From NCBI GenBank assembly GCA_029204225.1, contig CM055093.1, forward strand, positions 19,644,041 to 19,708,040: DNA of 64,000 nucleotides. Direction: 5' to 3'. The position numbers were made by a program, and so were the translations under genes. Of this stretch, positions 48,708 to 60,729 are shown one piece after another. The notes beneath the pieces are model-generated. The model was given only the letters and a program-made list of their open reading frames with translations. It was not told where the DNA came from and did no database searches. The stretch is from Diphasiastrum complanatum. Lineage: Eukaryota; Streptophyta; Lycopodiopsida; Lycopodiales; Lycopodiaceae. How positions within the stretch are numbered: the first letter of the stretch is position 1; each line of letters starts with the position of its first letter.

Positions 48708-48858
48708 TAGTTTCTCACATACATATGCTCAAAACACCCAAACCACAAGCATAACAGTCATAAATTTTTTTGCAAAGTAATTACTAAAAACTAGTGACCA
48801 GTCCCTACAACAAAGCAAAAAAAAAATGAAAAACAACAAAAGTCAACAAGCATTTGGC
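48708..48858 (-). other. Start of gypsy leader next to the primer site
   Basis: Noncoding, with T-rich runs on the minus strand. The join with the antisense gene lies somewhere between about 48.70 and 48.75 kb. Confidence 0.4.
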
Positions 48859-48876
48859 TCCCCGGCAACGACGCCA
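48859..48876 (-). promoter_or_regulatory. Primer-binding site, tRNA-Asp type
   Basis: The minus strand reads TGGCGTCGTTGCCGGGGA one base inside the 5' LTR. It matches the complement of the plant tRNA-Asp(GUC) 3' end (TGGCGCCGTTGCCGGGGA) at 17 of 18 positions. Confidence 0.88.
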
Positions 48877-48877
48877 A

Positions 48878-49770
48878 TGTTGTCAAGAAGTAGAAGGGTT
48901 CCACCTTCTCCTCCTAAGTCGTTTGTAGCATGAGAAGTAGGGCTCGAACCTAGGAGCCTTGATGATGCATGCAAAACAAAAGGGGTTAACACTATTTCTA
49001 TTTGCAAGCAAGATGCCTTGAACACACAACCAAAACCAAATAGTACTAACTTTAAAACCAAAGCCACACTAACTCTAACACACTCTTCCACACCTTCTCC
49101 TCTCCCTCTTTCTCTTCCCTCTCTACTCACTCATACACTCTTCCACAAACTCTTAAAAAGCTCTACTAAATTAGAAACACACAATGATTTAGCACATATG
49201 CTAACATGGGCTAAAATAGCAAGAACTTAGAAACAAAAGCAATATGCATAAAGCCACACTATAATTAGCCACACACCAAAATTAGCACAAGTGGACCCAA
49301 AATGGTAGCACTTAGCTCTCTTCCATTAAGGATAGAAATTACATAGAAAGGGCTTCTCTTTATAGAAGCTTGTGGAGTGTCCTTTCCACATTTACTTATG
49401 GGACTAGGAATTTCAAATCTCAATATAGAATGCAAGTTCTTTTTTAGAATCTTGACATTGACTTTTGCATACTTTTTTTAAGTCTAAGTTTAAACCTTAA
49501 GACTTGCAAATTTTGGTTTCATGCCCCCTAGTGACTAATGGCACCACAACTTGGATTTATGCACGCACAAGGTGCCATACTTGGGGCCTAACGCAACTGA
49601 TCTACTGACGGCTCTTCAAGATGAGCTTATACGCGCAGGATGCCATGCTTGGGCCACTAATTATGCAAAATTGATATTTACATTAGCTTTATCCCTGTAA
49701 GGTACTACTTTCTGCAGTTCTCCCGAGCTCCATTGAAATGCCCCTTAGGCCTTGTATTATGGCCCCCACA
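48878..49770 (-). repeat. 5' LTR of the complete gypsy element (893 bp)
   Basis: TG...CA ends; direct repeat of 36789-37679 with a few dozen differences visible by eye. Confidence 0.95.
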
Positions 49771-49775
49771 GAGGG
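49771..49775. repeat. Target site duplication (right), GAGGG
   Basis: Identical to 36784-36788. Confidence 0.93.
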
Positions 49776-49840
49776 GTAGGGTTTATTATCTTAATTCTCT
49801 ATTTAGATTTATGAGTGCTAGTCTCAAGGATGGTCTCCAT

Positions 49841-50539
49841 TTAAAAATCAATAAAGAGCCTCAAACATGAAAAAGCACAATCATCCAACTCATAGATGAA
49901 GCAACCACTCTTACTTGCATAAAATCCGAGAGCAAATAGATGGATATACCAATCATATGCCAATGACATGCTATCCAATGGAAAATCACAAAACACAAAA
50001 GTTTTGTACTTTATCAAAGCATCATAGGTATCACATGAAGTTGCTTCATCAACAAATGATGATGTAGCTACACAAGCTTCGAACTTCACACATCTATACA
50101 ATATGCTGAACATCATAGCTCTTAACAATAAGAAATAGAACAAATCATGTGTATCATCATGAAGTATGAAAGGTTCAAAAGAAGTAGATTCACCATTGCA
50201 TCTTGCATTTCCAAAATGCACCTTTAAGTGGATAGGTTCCATGGACGTTGATATCGTTGTGGTAGAATTTGGAAGGTGCAACTTAGGTGCTTTAGCCAAA
50301 GCACATGTCTCCCTTTCATAGCCACCTTTTTCCAAAGACTTAGGAATCTCAGGAGTAGACTTCTCCTTGCACATATCATCCATGATGGGAAGATCCAATC
50401 CCTTTTGACATGACTCCACTTGTGTTATCTCCTCCTCAGCCATCAATCCATCATGATTAGCTTTCACATAAGCATCAGGCCTAAAAAGCCTTCCAAACCT
50501 GGTTCCTCTTGCAATGATTTTACCACTCTTCATAATCAA
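49841..50539 (-). CDS. 232-codon ORF after a copia protease, unassigned
   Basis: Open for 232 codons on the minus strand. The first ~20 residues (MKSGKIIARGTRFGRLFRP) resemble the stretch that follows copia protease. The rest is not copia: MAEEEITQVESC, GGYERETCALAKAPKLHLP, FILHDDTHDLFYFLLLRA, FCDFPLDSMSLAYDWYIHLF and FIYELDDCAFSCLRLFIDF. There is a Phe/Cys-rich, moderately hydrophobic C-terminal half without a clear membrane helix. It stays open while the neighbouring protease is broken. It may be an accessory ORF of an older element whose continuation lies at 36.45-36.78 kb beyond the gypsy insertion. No function assigned. Confidence 0.45.
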   Translation of the reverse strand: MIMKSGKIIARGTRFGRLFRPDAYVKANHDGLMAEEEITQVESCQKGLDLPIMDDMCKEKSTPEIPKSLEKGGYERETCALAKAPKLHLPNSTTTISTSMEPIHLKVHFGNARCNGESTSFEPFILHDDTHDLFYFLLLRAMMFSILYRCVKFEACVATSSFVDEATSCDTYDALIKYKTFVFCDFPLDSMSLAYDWYIHLFALGFYASKSGCFIYELDDCAFSCLRLFIDF

Positions 50540-51080
50540 GCAATCATCGACAAAAAATCTAACAAAGAAGCCTTGTCCGAAAGCTGTCCAACACTTACCA
50601 AATTTCTTGTTATGCTAGGAACATAAAGAACATCCTCAAGCTTGGATTTCTTGGTAGATCCAAGATACATATGGACTAATCCTTCTCTCTGAATTTTAAC
50701 TTTACAATCATTTGCATCAAGAATGAATTTTTTCGACCCTAAAAAAGGTAGGAGTTGAGAGAAATACCCTTTGTGACTTGTCATTTATGCTCCAAGGCTC
50801 ATATTCACCTTTGAATCTTGTGAAGGAAAATTGGACACCAAAAGTGACTCCTCAAGGTTACTATTACCACCTTCTTGAACTCGATTTGCTTTCTTGCCTT
50901 GTGCCTCTTTCCTCTTGAAGCAATCCTTTGCCAAATGCCCTCTTTTACCACAAAAGTAGCACTTGAATCTTTTTCTTGCCTCCAATGAGGACGTCCTGGT
51001 ATACAAAGTACACACTTGTGAAATGACTCACAAATGAATTTTGTGACCCTCAAGAAAGTAGATTTGAACAAATCCAAAAT
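50540..51080 (-). pseudogene. Ty1/copia gag zinc knuckle and protease remnant
   Basis: Minus strand: knuckle CYFCGKRGHLAKDC (CCHC intact), then about 40 codons, then NMSLGA-stop-MTSHKGYFSQL, where D-S-G-A of the protease is changed to S-L-G-A and followed by a stop. Next come SKLEDVLYVPSITRNLVSVG and the pre-integrase start, with a frameshift near 50540. Gag upstream (51080-51020) is readable only as pieces in two frames. The catalytic Asp is lost. Confidence 0.82.
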
Positions 51081-51259
51081 CTGTGTTCACCAAAATCTAG
51101 TCACCTTGGAAAATAGACCTTGCCTAGATCACAAAGTTTAAGACTCGCAAGAATTGAACCGAAACACACAAAATTCAGATCCATCCAGACCATCCTTGAT
51201 CAGAAGACCACAATGGAAAAGAGAATTTTAGATTTGGGATCAAAAAATACTCTTTTTAG
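51081..51259. other. Short spacer
   Basis: No recognisable coding sequence; joins two remnants on opposite strands. Confidence 0.4.
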
Positions 51260-51882
51260 CCAGAAACTCATCTAGTTGAACCGAGAGTTGAAGATCGCCA
51301 AACAACATGAAGACAAATAAGAAGTGGAGCTGAAGAAGGCACAACAACATGCAGATGCCTTGGAAAAATATGTAGCAACTCTCCAGAATGCGCTAACAAA
51401 TGCACAGGATTAGGTTGATAAAGCCATTCAAGATGCCAAGCATCAAGTTTTGTTATTGCAAAGACAACTGGAAATGGCCAACTTTGATAAAGAAAGGATC
51501 CTAGAAAAATTGGCGCTATAGCCACAGAGCGAGACAATTGCCTTTATGCGGAAGCTCCAAATCGTCATGTCCCTCCAGAGGAAGTCATAAATTTGTTTAA
51601 AAAGTTGAAACATTTCATCAAGCATTGGCCGAATTCCAGGGCAGATTTGAATATCGATTCAAAGGAACGACATTGTCTGAGTTGGCAAAGGCAAAATCCA
51701 TAATAAAAGAATATGAACAAGCCGCCGCTCAGGTCTTGGAGATAACCCCCCATATTCAAGTACCGCTAATGCCACCCTTCTCGCCACGACAACAAGATCA
51801 TAATGAAATGGATACATGTATGGATCAAGGGGCAGAAGCAGAAGCAACCACAAAGATTGCTCTCGCTTACATATTAAAATAG
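51260..51882 (+). pseudogene. Decayed coiled-coil ORF, unassigned
   Basis: The plus strand reads a long heptad-like stretch (EVELKKAQQHADALEKYVATL, AIQDAKHQVLLLQRQLEMA) with three in-frame stops. After a shift comes an 85-codon open frame (51625-51882): EFQGRFEYRF, LSELAKAKSIIKEYEQAAAQ and a Pro-rich then Met/Glu/Ala-rich tail. High Ala/Lys/Gln content suggests a coiled coil. It resembles structural or accessory ORFs of large plant LTR elements in composition only. Family not recognised. Confidence 0.45.
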
Positions 51883-54671
51883 GATCAATTCTAGCTTGCA
51901 TTTGGTGATAGAATTGCTCATAGTAATGCAACCAATCACACTTGTGGATTGAATGAATCCATTAATGGTCCTAATGATACTTTCTTTCACACAACATTGT
52001 TCAAGAAACCTCCTTCAAGTTGCCCTCCATTATCCTATATTTTTGGGGCTTTGTTAGTTTTTCAAAGAGGTTGGCTTCAAAAACCTTCTACCTAAAACCA
52101 ATTGTACTTAATGTCCTCCCATGTACCAAAACATTTGTCATTAGTTTTGGATAGCTAATACCAAAAAGTTTTATCGTTAGTTTAGGATAGCTAGTACAAT
52201 GACAAAATTTATAAATTAATCTATGTTTAGCATTTAAATACTAAGCCGATCTTAATAAAAATTGCAAAAAGACTCTTGGTAACCACTACTTCTTTGAGCC
52301 GGATTCAAAAAATTGGAACATAGCTTTTGTTATAACTGGGCTTCATGAGATAAAACTCCACAATGGTCAAAACTATCTCTTGTTCTCAAAAAGTTTACAA
52401 TGAGCTTACAATTCTACGCATTATAAAACTGAAAGTCTATAATCTTGTAAACTTTTTTCTAGACCTAGTATCTCATAAATAAATAAAAAAGAAAAATTAG
52501 TTATTTGTGAACGTAGACTTTTCCAAATTCTATATTTTCAGCAATGCTAAAAAACTAGACATCTTTTTGAGATTAAAACTGGCATGTTTTTATAATGACT
52601 TCTAAGAAATTGACATGTTTTGCTTACATAGAAAAAAATTGTCCTCCAAAATTTTATAGGATTTTAAATATCATCTTTTGGTACGTAATTGATCACTCAT
52701 TCTATTTATTACATTATAGAAAATCTTGATATTCATTATTGAATGCATGCTACTAATTTGAGAGAGGCTAAATGATGAAAAAAAATTACATACATGTTGA
52801 AAGTCCGTATACTAAAAAACAATGATTGAGATTCATTTACAAATTCATAGACAAGCTCCAATGTAATATTCTATTTATGAGGAAATAGAAGAGAGATTCT
52901 AAATCAACAATTGGTACTAGGAATATTTCAAGAATATAGACTTAATATTTTAATTGGCAATAATAGTGACTTGTAGGAAGTAGAGGCAACTACTTTGATT
53001 TAATGGTTTTATGTTATTAGGGTTGATATACGATCGGGACTAGCTTGGCCCAATAAATATTCATGATATTCATAATAGTTGAACTAGGGGCATGGCTTGG
53101 TATTAAATATAGTGTCAAGCTTTTTTGCCCCAAGTACATTGGTGGGCACCAAAAGAGTATTGGCTTGCATATTGCAATAAAAAAGGGTCATGCCTTTCAA
53201 TAATAGCATACTAAACTTAATTAAAGGAATTGCTCTAAAGATTCCTTCTCATCGTTGAAAATGATAAATTAGAGCAGTTTGTCCTTCCTAAAGACATATG
53301 AGTTCCACAAAGTCATGGGGATACAAACTTGCTCAATAAAAGATCCAATCTCCCATAATGAAATTTGAAATGAAATTTGAAATTGGATTCACCTTTTTCT
53401 TTCTTTTGCATAATATGAAATTTGATAGTAAATTACCTATTTCTTTTGCACATTATGAAATCTAAACTCCTATTTCTCCATAATGAAATTGACTTAAGCT
53501 AAATTTGAGAAGAGAGATGGAGACTCACATAGATGCATAAGTGACTCCCAAAATAAGTTCAGCTATTAAAAGGGGTGGTCTTTGCATCTTTTAAGCTTGG
53601 AAAATATCTTTTCAATGACCTTTGCACTCAATAAAACAATTATTAAATTATGGCACGGTATCGTCATAACTTTATGAGCATTTTAGTGAGTACGAAGGTC
53701 ACTAAAAATATCATTTCCCAATACAAAAATAATAGAGATATAAACTATAACTTAGGATTGTGACCTAGCCTTGCAAATACCAGTTTGGTCATTGCCATTT
53801 CTCTTGGTAAAGCATCCTTGTATTGATATAGAATAGATATGAGAAATTTTGGGTTTCGAGGTCGTTCGGCCGGGGAAGGACCTTGGGCCGAGGGTGTAGC
53901 CTGAGGCGGAAGGCCCTTCCCATGGTAGAACAACCAAGGAGGTGACCTTACGTGGTGTGAAAACTTTTTTTTTTTTTGTAATAATTTTTTTTTACATGAA
54001 CCTTCCGCACGAAAGTTTGTGTAAGTTTTTTTTACCATGCACCTTCCGCATCCAAAAACGAAAAAAAAAAAAGAGACACAAAAAATTACATTTTGTGAAG
54101 CACCTCCTTTTTAAAAAAAAAAACAAAAAATGAGTGAAATACTAGGGGCCAGCTAATATTAAAATTTTGTATAGCAAGGCAACACTAGTAATCTACAAGT
54201 GAGTTTCCAGAGCGCTGGTCCAGCCTTTAATATACTTGGCCGGAAGACTGGAAATCTCGTGGCTACGTGGTACGGAATGGGCTGTCCTTGACAGTAACAT
54301 AAGATTTACTTCTTATAAGAGGGTGATTTTCGTACAACCTAGCTCGTGAGTCATGAAGCAAATACGGTCTCTCGTCTGATAACGTGTGGTCCGCAGACAC
54401 TTAAAAGAGAGGCTGTTGTGTGGTCCCTTTTTGCACTTGCTGCAGGGAGGGGTTCAATAAGCGTGAGTTCTGAATCCTGACCAGCTGCTGCTGGTGCCGC
54501 TCCTGCTGCTCCTGCTTCGAAATTCGGATCGTGATTCGTGATGGTAAGGAGCAGATTGCGATTTGTGGGATAGAGGGTAGTTTCATCATTGGCGTGTGAT
54601 CACAGGAGCCGCATGAGTCTGTTTTCTTTACCAGTCGCAGGACCCTTTGACACCAAAGACTGATAAAGTTT
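51883..54671. other. AT-rich spacer, GC-richer near 53.8-54.6 kb
   Basis: No gene recognised to about 53.7 kb. From 53.8 kb the base composition rises in GC, with long T and A runs at 53966, 54061 and 54113. Around 54.2-54.6 kb the sequence looks promoter- or UTR-like (CTGCTGCTGGTGCCG repeats), but no start codon context or domain is convincing. Confidence 0.4.
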
Positions 54672-54795
54672 CAGGTTAATTGCTGAGATTAGCATACAGG
54701 CTAATTGTTGAAATTAGCATATTTGTTGAAACCAGCATATAGAGGCTAATTGTTGAAATTAGCTGATACCAGGCTTATTGTTGAAGTTCGCATAT
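54672..54795 (+). repeat. ~26-bp tandem repeat, about five diverged units
   Basis: Variants of GGCTAATTGTTGAAATTAGCATA recur at about 54674, 54698, 54724, 54746 and 54773, the TAAT...ATTA core forming a short imperfect palindrome. Confidence 0.75.
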
Positions 54796-54821
54796 TTCAC
54801 CTATTGTTTCATCGTTTGTAG

Positions 54822-55088
54822 GTGATTTTATTGATAAATTTTCATCTAGTTTTGGGTGCAAATCTCATGATTATAGCTTTGATTCTGGTGCTTTACCCTT
54901 TTTCATTGAAACGTTGTAGGGCTTTTCCTAGTCCGTGGCGGAAATCCAAGTCGGGAATGGATTTAACTTGGATGTTAGGATTAGCATGGGCCATGGCGGA
55001 CAAAAACGACCTGCTGCTTGCAATGTCCATGACTACGACAGCAAATTATTTCGAAGGTGTAATGTTTAAGTTAAATTACAATATGTGA
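54822..55088 (+). other. Exon-like open stretch, unassigned
   Basis: After TTTGTAG, one frame reads DFIDKFSSSFGCKSHDYSFD, SGALPFF and stops at TTGTAG. Another region in the same phase reads SVAEIQVGNGFNLDVRISMG. Codon-like, but I recognise no family and cannot build an exon chain. Possibly remnants of a host gene. Confidence 0.25.
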
Positions 55089-55100
55089 GTGATGGTACAC

Positions 55101-55332
55101 GATGCTGTTCTCGATTTTCTATATATTGTAGCCAGGCAGCAAAGGATTGACGCATACAGGCCATGAAGGTTGGTTAGGTGACTTAAGATGTGCGTGGTGT
55201 AGCACGTCGCTTTGATGTCACCTGATCTGCTCTCGATTTTTCTATTGTAATAAGGCAGCAAAGGATTGGCGTGGCGCATGCAGGCCATGGAGGTTGCTTA
55301 GGTGACTTGGGTCGATGTGCGTGGTGTAGAAG
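55101..55332 (+). repeat. ~125-bp imperfect tandem duplication
   Basis: CTCGATTTTCTAT...GGCAGCAAAGGATTG...CAGGCCATGAAGGTTG...TTAGGTGACTT...TGTGCGTGGTGTAG in 55101-55206 is repeated with changes in 55226-55332. Confidence 0.8.
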
Positions 55333-55557
55333 GCTTTGAGGACAGCTCAAGCAACCGTTACACATTAATGATGAATTTTCTTGAGCCATACATCAGTACT
55401 AACGTTAGTGAGAGTTATGCAATACGTTTCGTATGCGAAGTATAATTTTATGCATTTCCATTTGAGTAAATATAATCTAGAAATACGTGAATTATTTTTT
55501 GATGCGCTTATTAATTTCATTCATCAATAGTTTTAGAAAGTCTAGCTGGAAAATAAC

Positions 55558-55800
55558 GTGGTTGTTGACGGAAGAGTTCTCTTCACTACAGCTTTTCCTC
55601 AATCAAGGTTGTTTGAAGATTCTGGTTCTGCTATTATGATATCTATATTCAATAGGATGCTGGATCTTACGATAAATTTGACACTTATCACTGAACAGCT
55701 CCCAGTGGGCCTTTCAAACTTCATCGGCGGTCGTTCTAAATTCCCAGGTCCGGTGCTCATGCTTGCCAGAAGTTACGCTCTATCCTCTGAGTATGCCTGA
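55558..55800 (+). other. 81-codon ORF, unassigned, exon-like
   Basis: Reads VVDGRVLFTTAFPQSRLFED, then SIFNRMLDLTINL and LPVGLSNFIGGRSKFPGPVL, then a stop. Codon composition is unlike the AT-rich surroundings. No domain recognised. Part of a 54.2-58.1 kb zone that may hold a decayed host gene. Confidence 0.3.
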
Positions 55801-57565
55801 AGGCTGAAGAACTGCGAACTGTGAAGTTCGTACTTGATCAAAAATGTCTTACCTATAGATCATTGCAGGAGGTTTCTTAACTGCCAATATTATGTTTGAG
55901 AGAGCTTCGTTTGGAACTTAGAACTTCCGCATACTAATTACACTAGTATCAATGTAGCCAAATGTTTGTTGCCATTTTCTAGCTAATTATTCGGATTAGT
56001 ATGTGTTCCGCGAATCCCAATTTACGTCATATTGCTCTACTTCTGCTAAATTAACTATTCGTGGTTTTCATAACTCATTCTTTTGAAGTTATCTTCCTAC
56101 ACGTGGTGAGTTGGTGTATGCTCTTTGAATCTAGCTCGCCCTCGCCCATCCAGGTTAATTTTCCGCTGATCCAAGGGGTAGATAGTTGATACCAACAAGC
56201 ATTTTACTAAGTTTTTTACGGAGTTCAGTATACCTGGCCTTAATTTGCTAAAAAAAGCATACAAAGTACCACAAACTAAGTAGTGTGCTTCGTAAATTTT
56301 ATGCAATAGACACCTGGGTATCGTATCTCAAAAACTTTTCCCAGTATGGAATCGAGTCGATTGCCATCCTGGATATCTCAAATGAAGGTATATTCAACTG
56401 ATCGATGATAAACGTTTGCAAAGATTCAACTCCTTTTAGTTCAGGTGAAAAAGTGATCATTGGTTGCAGATTTGTCATAGTAGATATTGCAGTATCTCGA
56501 AAGCTGTAGCGTGCTAATTATCTTTTCTAACATCCTATTGAAGGTTATTTGATGGCTGAACTTGCTCCTTCTGGTGACATTAACGATGGCTAATTCGTTT
56601 TGATCTGTTCCTCCTGTTTCTCCAGAAGCAACATGCCCATCTTACTAATTAGGAGCATAAAATACGGTTCCTTTTGCGAGATTCGGCTGTAGGTGATCAG
56701 CGGCCCTGCTTAAAATTACACAAGCTGTGACAGATTCAGCATTGGACGCGGTGCTGGTGTGACAAATGAAACCGGGCAGGCGAGATGGTTGTCAATAACA
56801 AAATGTTGTAACGTTAATCCTTCAACTTAATTAGAAGTTATACAAGTACTCAGTTTTGAACATTAAAATTAGAAATTCTGGAAGTCAGAGTTTAATGAGT
56901 TCGAGGAAGATTTTAGTATCGTCCTGTCTCTCCTTAAAAGGCACACGAACATTAACACTCTAATCAAAGAAGATTAAAATGAAGACTAGAAAGTGTCGCG
57001 CAACATGAATCCAGAAGTTCTTCGCATGACTAGGAAGTCCCAAAGGTCATAATGGTAACATGACAAGCTTACGATATTCCATATTCACTCGCGTGTTTTG
57101 TAAGTTAACGAGCACATATTAACCTGCCATCGCTAATATAACTATATCGATATTCTGACAATTCGAAGTTTCTACCAACTGTCCCAATCGTGAGACTCAG
57201 GGCCAAAGCTTGCAGATCATGCAGTCATGTCATCATATCTCTGCAGGTCGTCCTCCGAAATGGTGCATGACTCAATTTGCGTGAAGAATGATATAATGCT
57301 ATGAAATTTCATGTGGAGTGATCTTAAAAAGAGGAATTTCTCCATCGATCCCCAAGGTCATTTGGGTCCAGCAACGTACACTGAATGAGCTGACTACACG
57401 TTCTGCAAGCTTTGGCCCTAGGATCAGTGACAAGTATAAACCAAAGCTGTATCGTAACCTTATATGTGTAGTTGACCACGATCAATCTATCTTCTATCTT
57501 CAATTCTTTTCGCACCTGAACTTATATATTTGGCAAGAATTAGTTGGTGTCATTTCCTTTTCTAT

Positions 57566-57993
57566 TTGTCTCAGATTTTGCCGCAAGATGGCCGTTCAGC
57601 TGCCTGAAGCTTTCCAGCAAAGAGTTTAACAGTGAACGGTAAGCGTAGCTCGATTTCATTATGCTCTTTAAGAAGGTATGGACTTCTGTTTGCACCAATT
57701 CTTTGCTGAATATAGATATTTCAGTTTTTAAACTGAATTGTTTCTCACCTTCTTGTCAGGAACAAGTAGACGGTGCCAAGGGAGATGGAGGTGTTGGAGC
57801 GCAAATGTCACTGCGTTGCACAGGAAAAGATTCTCTTCGTGATGAAGCTTCTCCATGTGGTGAAACCTCACTGGTTGAAAACTTGAAAACGATCAGTCGC
57901 CGCAATACAATCTTGACAGTGAGCATCATATCCGTGCAACATGACAACTCATGTACCTCCGTACGGCCACCACGAACGTTACAGCCCGTCTAA
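57566..57993 (+). other. Two exon-like blocks, unassigned
   Basis: Block 1 after TTGTCTCAG at about 57574 reads DFAARWPFSCLKLSSKEF and ends GAACG|GTAAGC, a good donor. Block 2 after CTTGTCAG at 57760 reads EQVDGAKGDGGVGAQMSLRC, EASPCGETSLVENLKTISRR, then a stop at 57991-57993. The phases do not join (block 1 leaves phase 2, block 2 needs phase 0), so either the splice differs or the gene is broken. No family recognised. Confidence 0.3.
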
Positions 57994-58194
57994 TTTCCAT
58001 CATAGCACGCTGAAATGCACGGTATGTGCATTGTGTGCTCGTTCATCACAAATCTTTAAGATTTGTTCTTTTGATTTATTGAGATAAGCTGACAAAACTC
58101 GGCATACTTGAAAGATTTAGGTCATCAGAGATGCTTTCTTTCACTCGCTGCCCTGCAGCTTTGAGTAACTCGCCAACATCTGCTGGAGACTTGC

Positions 58195-58221
58195 TATATA
58201 TATATATATATATATATATAT
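58195..58221 (+). repeat. (TA)n microsatellite
   Basis: Uninterrupted TA, about 27 bp. Confidence 0.97.
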
Positions 58222-59316
58222 GTCACATTTACATCCTCTATTAGAGCAGGTTATAGTACCAATAATTTTCCACAAGGTTTACTTGATTGTTGTATACGTT
58301 AGAACAACCAGCCGTGGTTTGATTAGTTAGTTTTTGTTATGGTAGACGTCTCTTTGTCAAATATCTATAAGTGAATGTACCACCTAGATCCAGATGGTTG
58401 TAGCTGGGTATATTATGCATGTTCCCTTTAACATTGTTATGAACTTCAAAGCCTTTGGTAAGTTGTTATTGCAGACTTTTGTGGACATAATTTGGGGCTT
58501 TCTCAAGTCCAGGCCATTTAGAGCCTCTTGAAAGTAATACCAGCTATGGACTATCCTAAGCTCAAACGGATTCTCTAAGTACTTTTCTCATATATCTCTT
58601 TGATGAAGCAATTGTCGCCTCTTGTTAAATTTTAATATTGTGCTCATGCTTAGCATCTTGTTGCTTTCACAAGCACTAGTAGACATGTCACGCTTCTACT
58701 TTTTGTGGCCAATGGCTAATACAATCAAGGTATTTGTTGCTAATTCCCATAGTCCAACCTCAACGCTCATTATAGATACTCACTCATATATGAATGTTTG
58801 TGTTATCATGTGTCCTAATGGTATAATTTAAGTTGATCATTATCATGGATCCAAACTTGTTTTTTGACCCTAGAATTAGAGTCGTGGGATCATTTCTTTT
58901 TCTGAAGTGGATATTGCACAAATAAGTTTCTGCTTTGGTGTCTTGTACTCATGCAATTTATTGTCATCCTCTAGTTAAAAGACTCCTTGTCTTTCTTCAA
59001 ACGACCTATGTTGATAATATTATCAGCAAGAAGAGACATCCAAAATCACTTCAATTCAAGATGATATTATCAAGAAGCAACATCCTATTTCAAGATTACT
59101 CTTTATTAATTCTTCTTCAATTTAGCATTCATTGCATTAGTTGCTTGTTTTCTTGTCTAGAGTAGGTCCTAACTTGAGAAATAATACATTTCCATTCCTA
59201 AATCCAAATTTAATATGTTCTTAGCTTGGGAATTAATATTGTCCCATAAGTTATTTGGTGAAGGGTCTTAAGTAGTTGTTTATGGTGAAAGATGTAATTT
59301 AGGGAAATGAAAGATC

Positions 59317-59321
<5 letters not shown>
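58222..59321. other. Spacer
   Basis: Only short ORFs without domains; no element ends recognised. Confidence 0.4.

Positions 59322-59403
<82 letters not shown>
59322..59403 (+). repeat. (GA)n microsatellite, ~82 bp
   Basis: Uninterrupted GA. Confidence 0.98.
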
Positions 59404-59406
<3 letters not shown>

Positions 59407-59527
59407 GACATCATATTAAGCAGTTTTTGCTTCAAGGCCCCAACTATGAGCCCCTTCTTAGCATTGCAAGTGATAATTCTCTTTGCAAAATACATTAAAC
59501 ATGTTTTGTTGATGCAAATGTGTATAA

Positions 59528-60535
<1,008 letters not shown>

Positions 60536-60729
60536 GGTGTTAGAACACTCAATCTACCATAAAATCCATCAAGAAGAACAATGCAATATTATTATTACAA
60601 AATAATGTAGATTTGGAAGATAGAAAATCTCTGGTGTTAGAACACTCAATCTACCATAAAATCCATCAAGAAGAACAATGCAATATTATTATTACAAAAC
60701 AATGTAGATTTGGAAGATAGAAAATCTCG
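60536..60729 (+). repeat. 97-bp near-perfect tandem duplication
   Basis: GGTGTTAGAACACTCAATCT...GGAAGATAGAAAATCTC is repeated from 60633 with one visible difference (AAAATAATG/AAAACAATG). It lies at the 3' edge of the copia remnant on the minus strand. Confidence 0.95.

Larger units (their letters stand above)
36789..49770 (-). mobile_element. Complete Ty3/gypsy LTR retrotransposon, 12,982 bp
   Basis: Two LTRs in direct orientation (36789-37679 and 48878-49770), both TGTTGTCAAG...CCCCCACA, bounded by the 5-bp duplication GAGGG. The coding strand is minus: 5' LTR at right, tRNA-Asp primer site at 48859-48876, a 3.4 kb leader with an antisense gene, then gag, protease, RT, RNase H, integrase, an extra ORF, a purine tract and the 3' LTR. 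Size, tRNA-Asp primer and extra 3' ORF recall the Athila/Tat side of plant Ty3/gypsy (family knowledge; I cannot place it more finely). By eye the LTRs differ at a few dozen positions, so the insertion is fairly recent but not new. Coding regions carry stops and shifts, so this copy could not have been autonomous as it stands. Confidence 0.95.
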
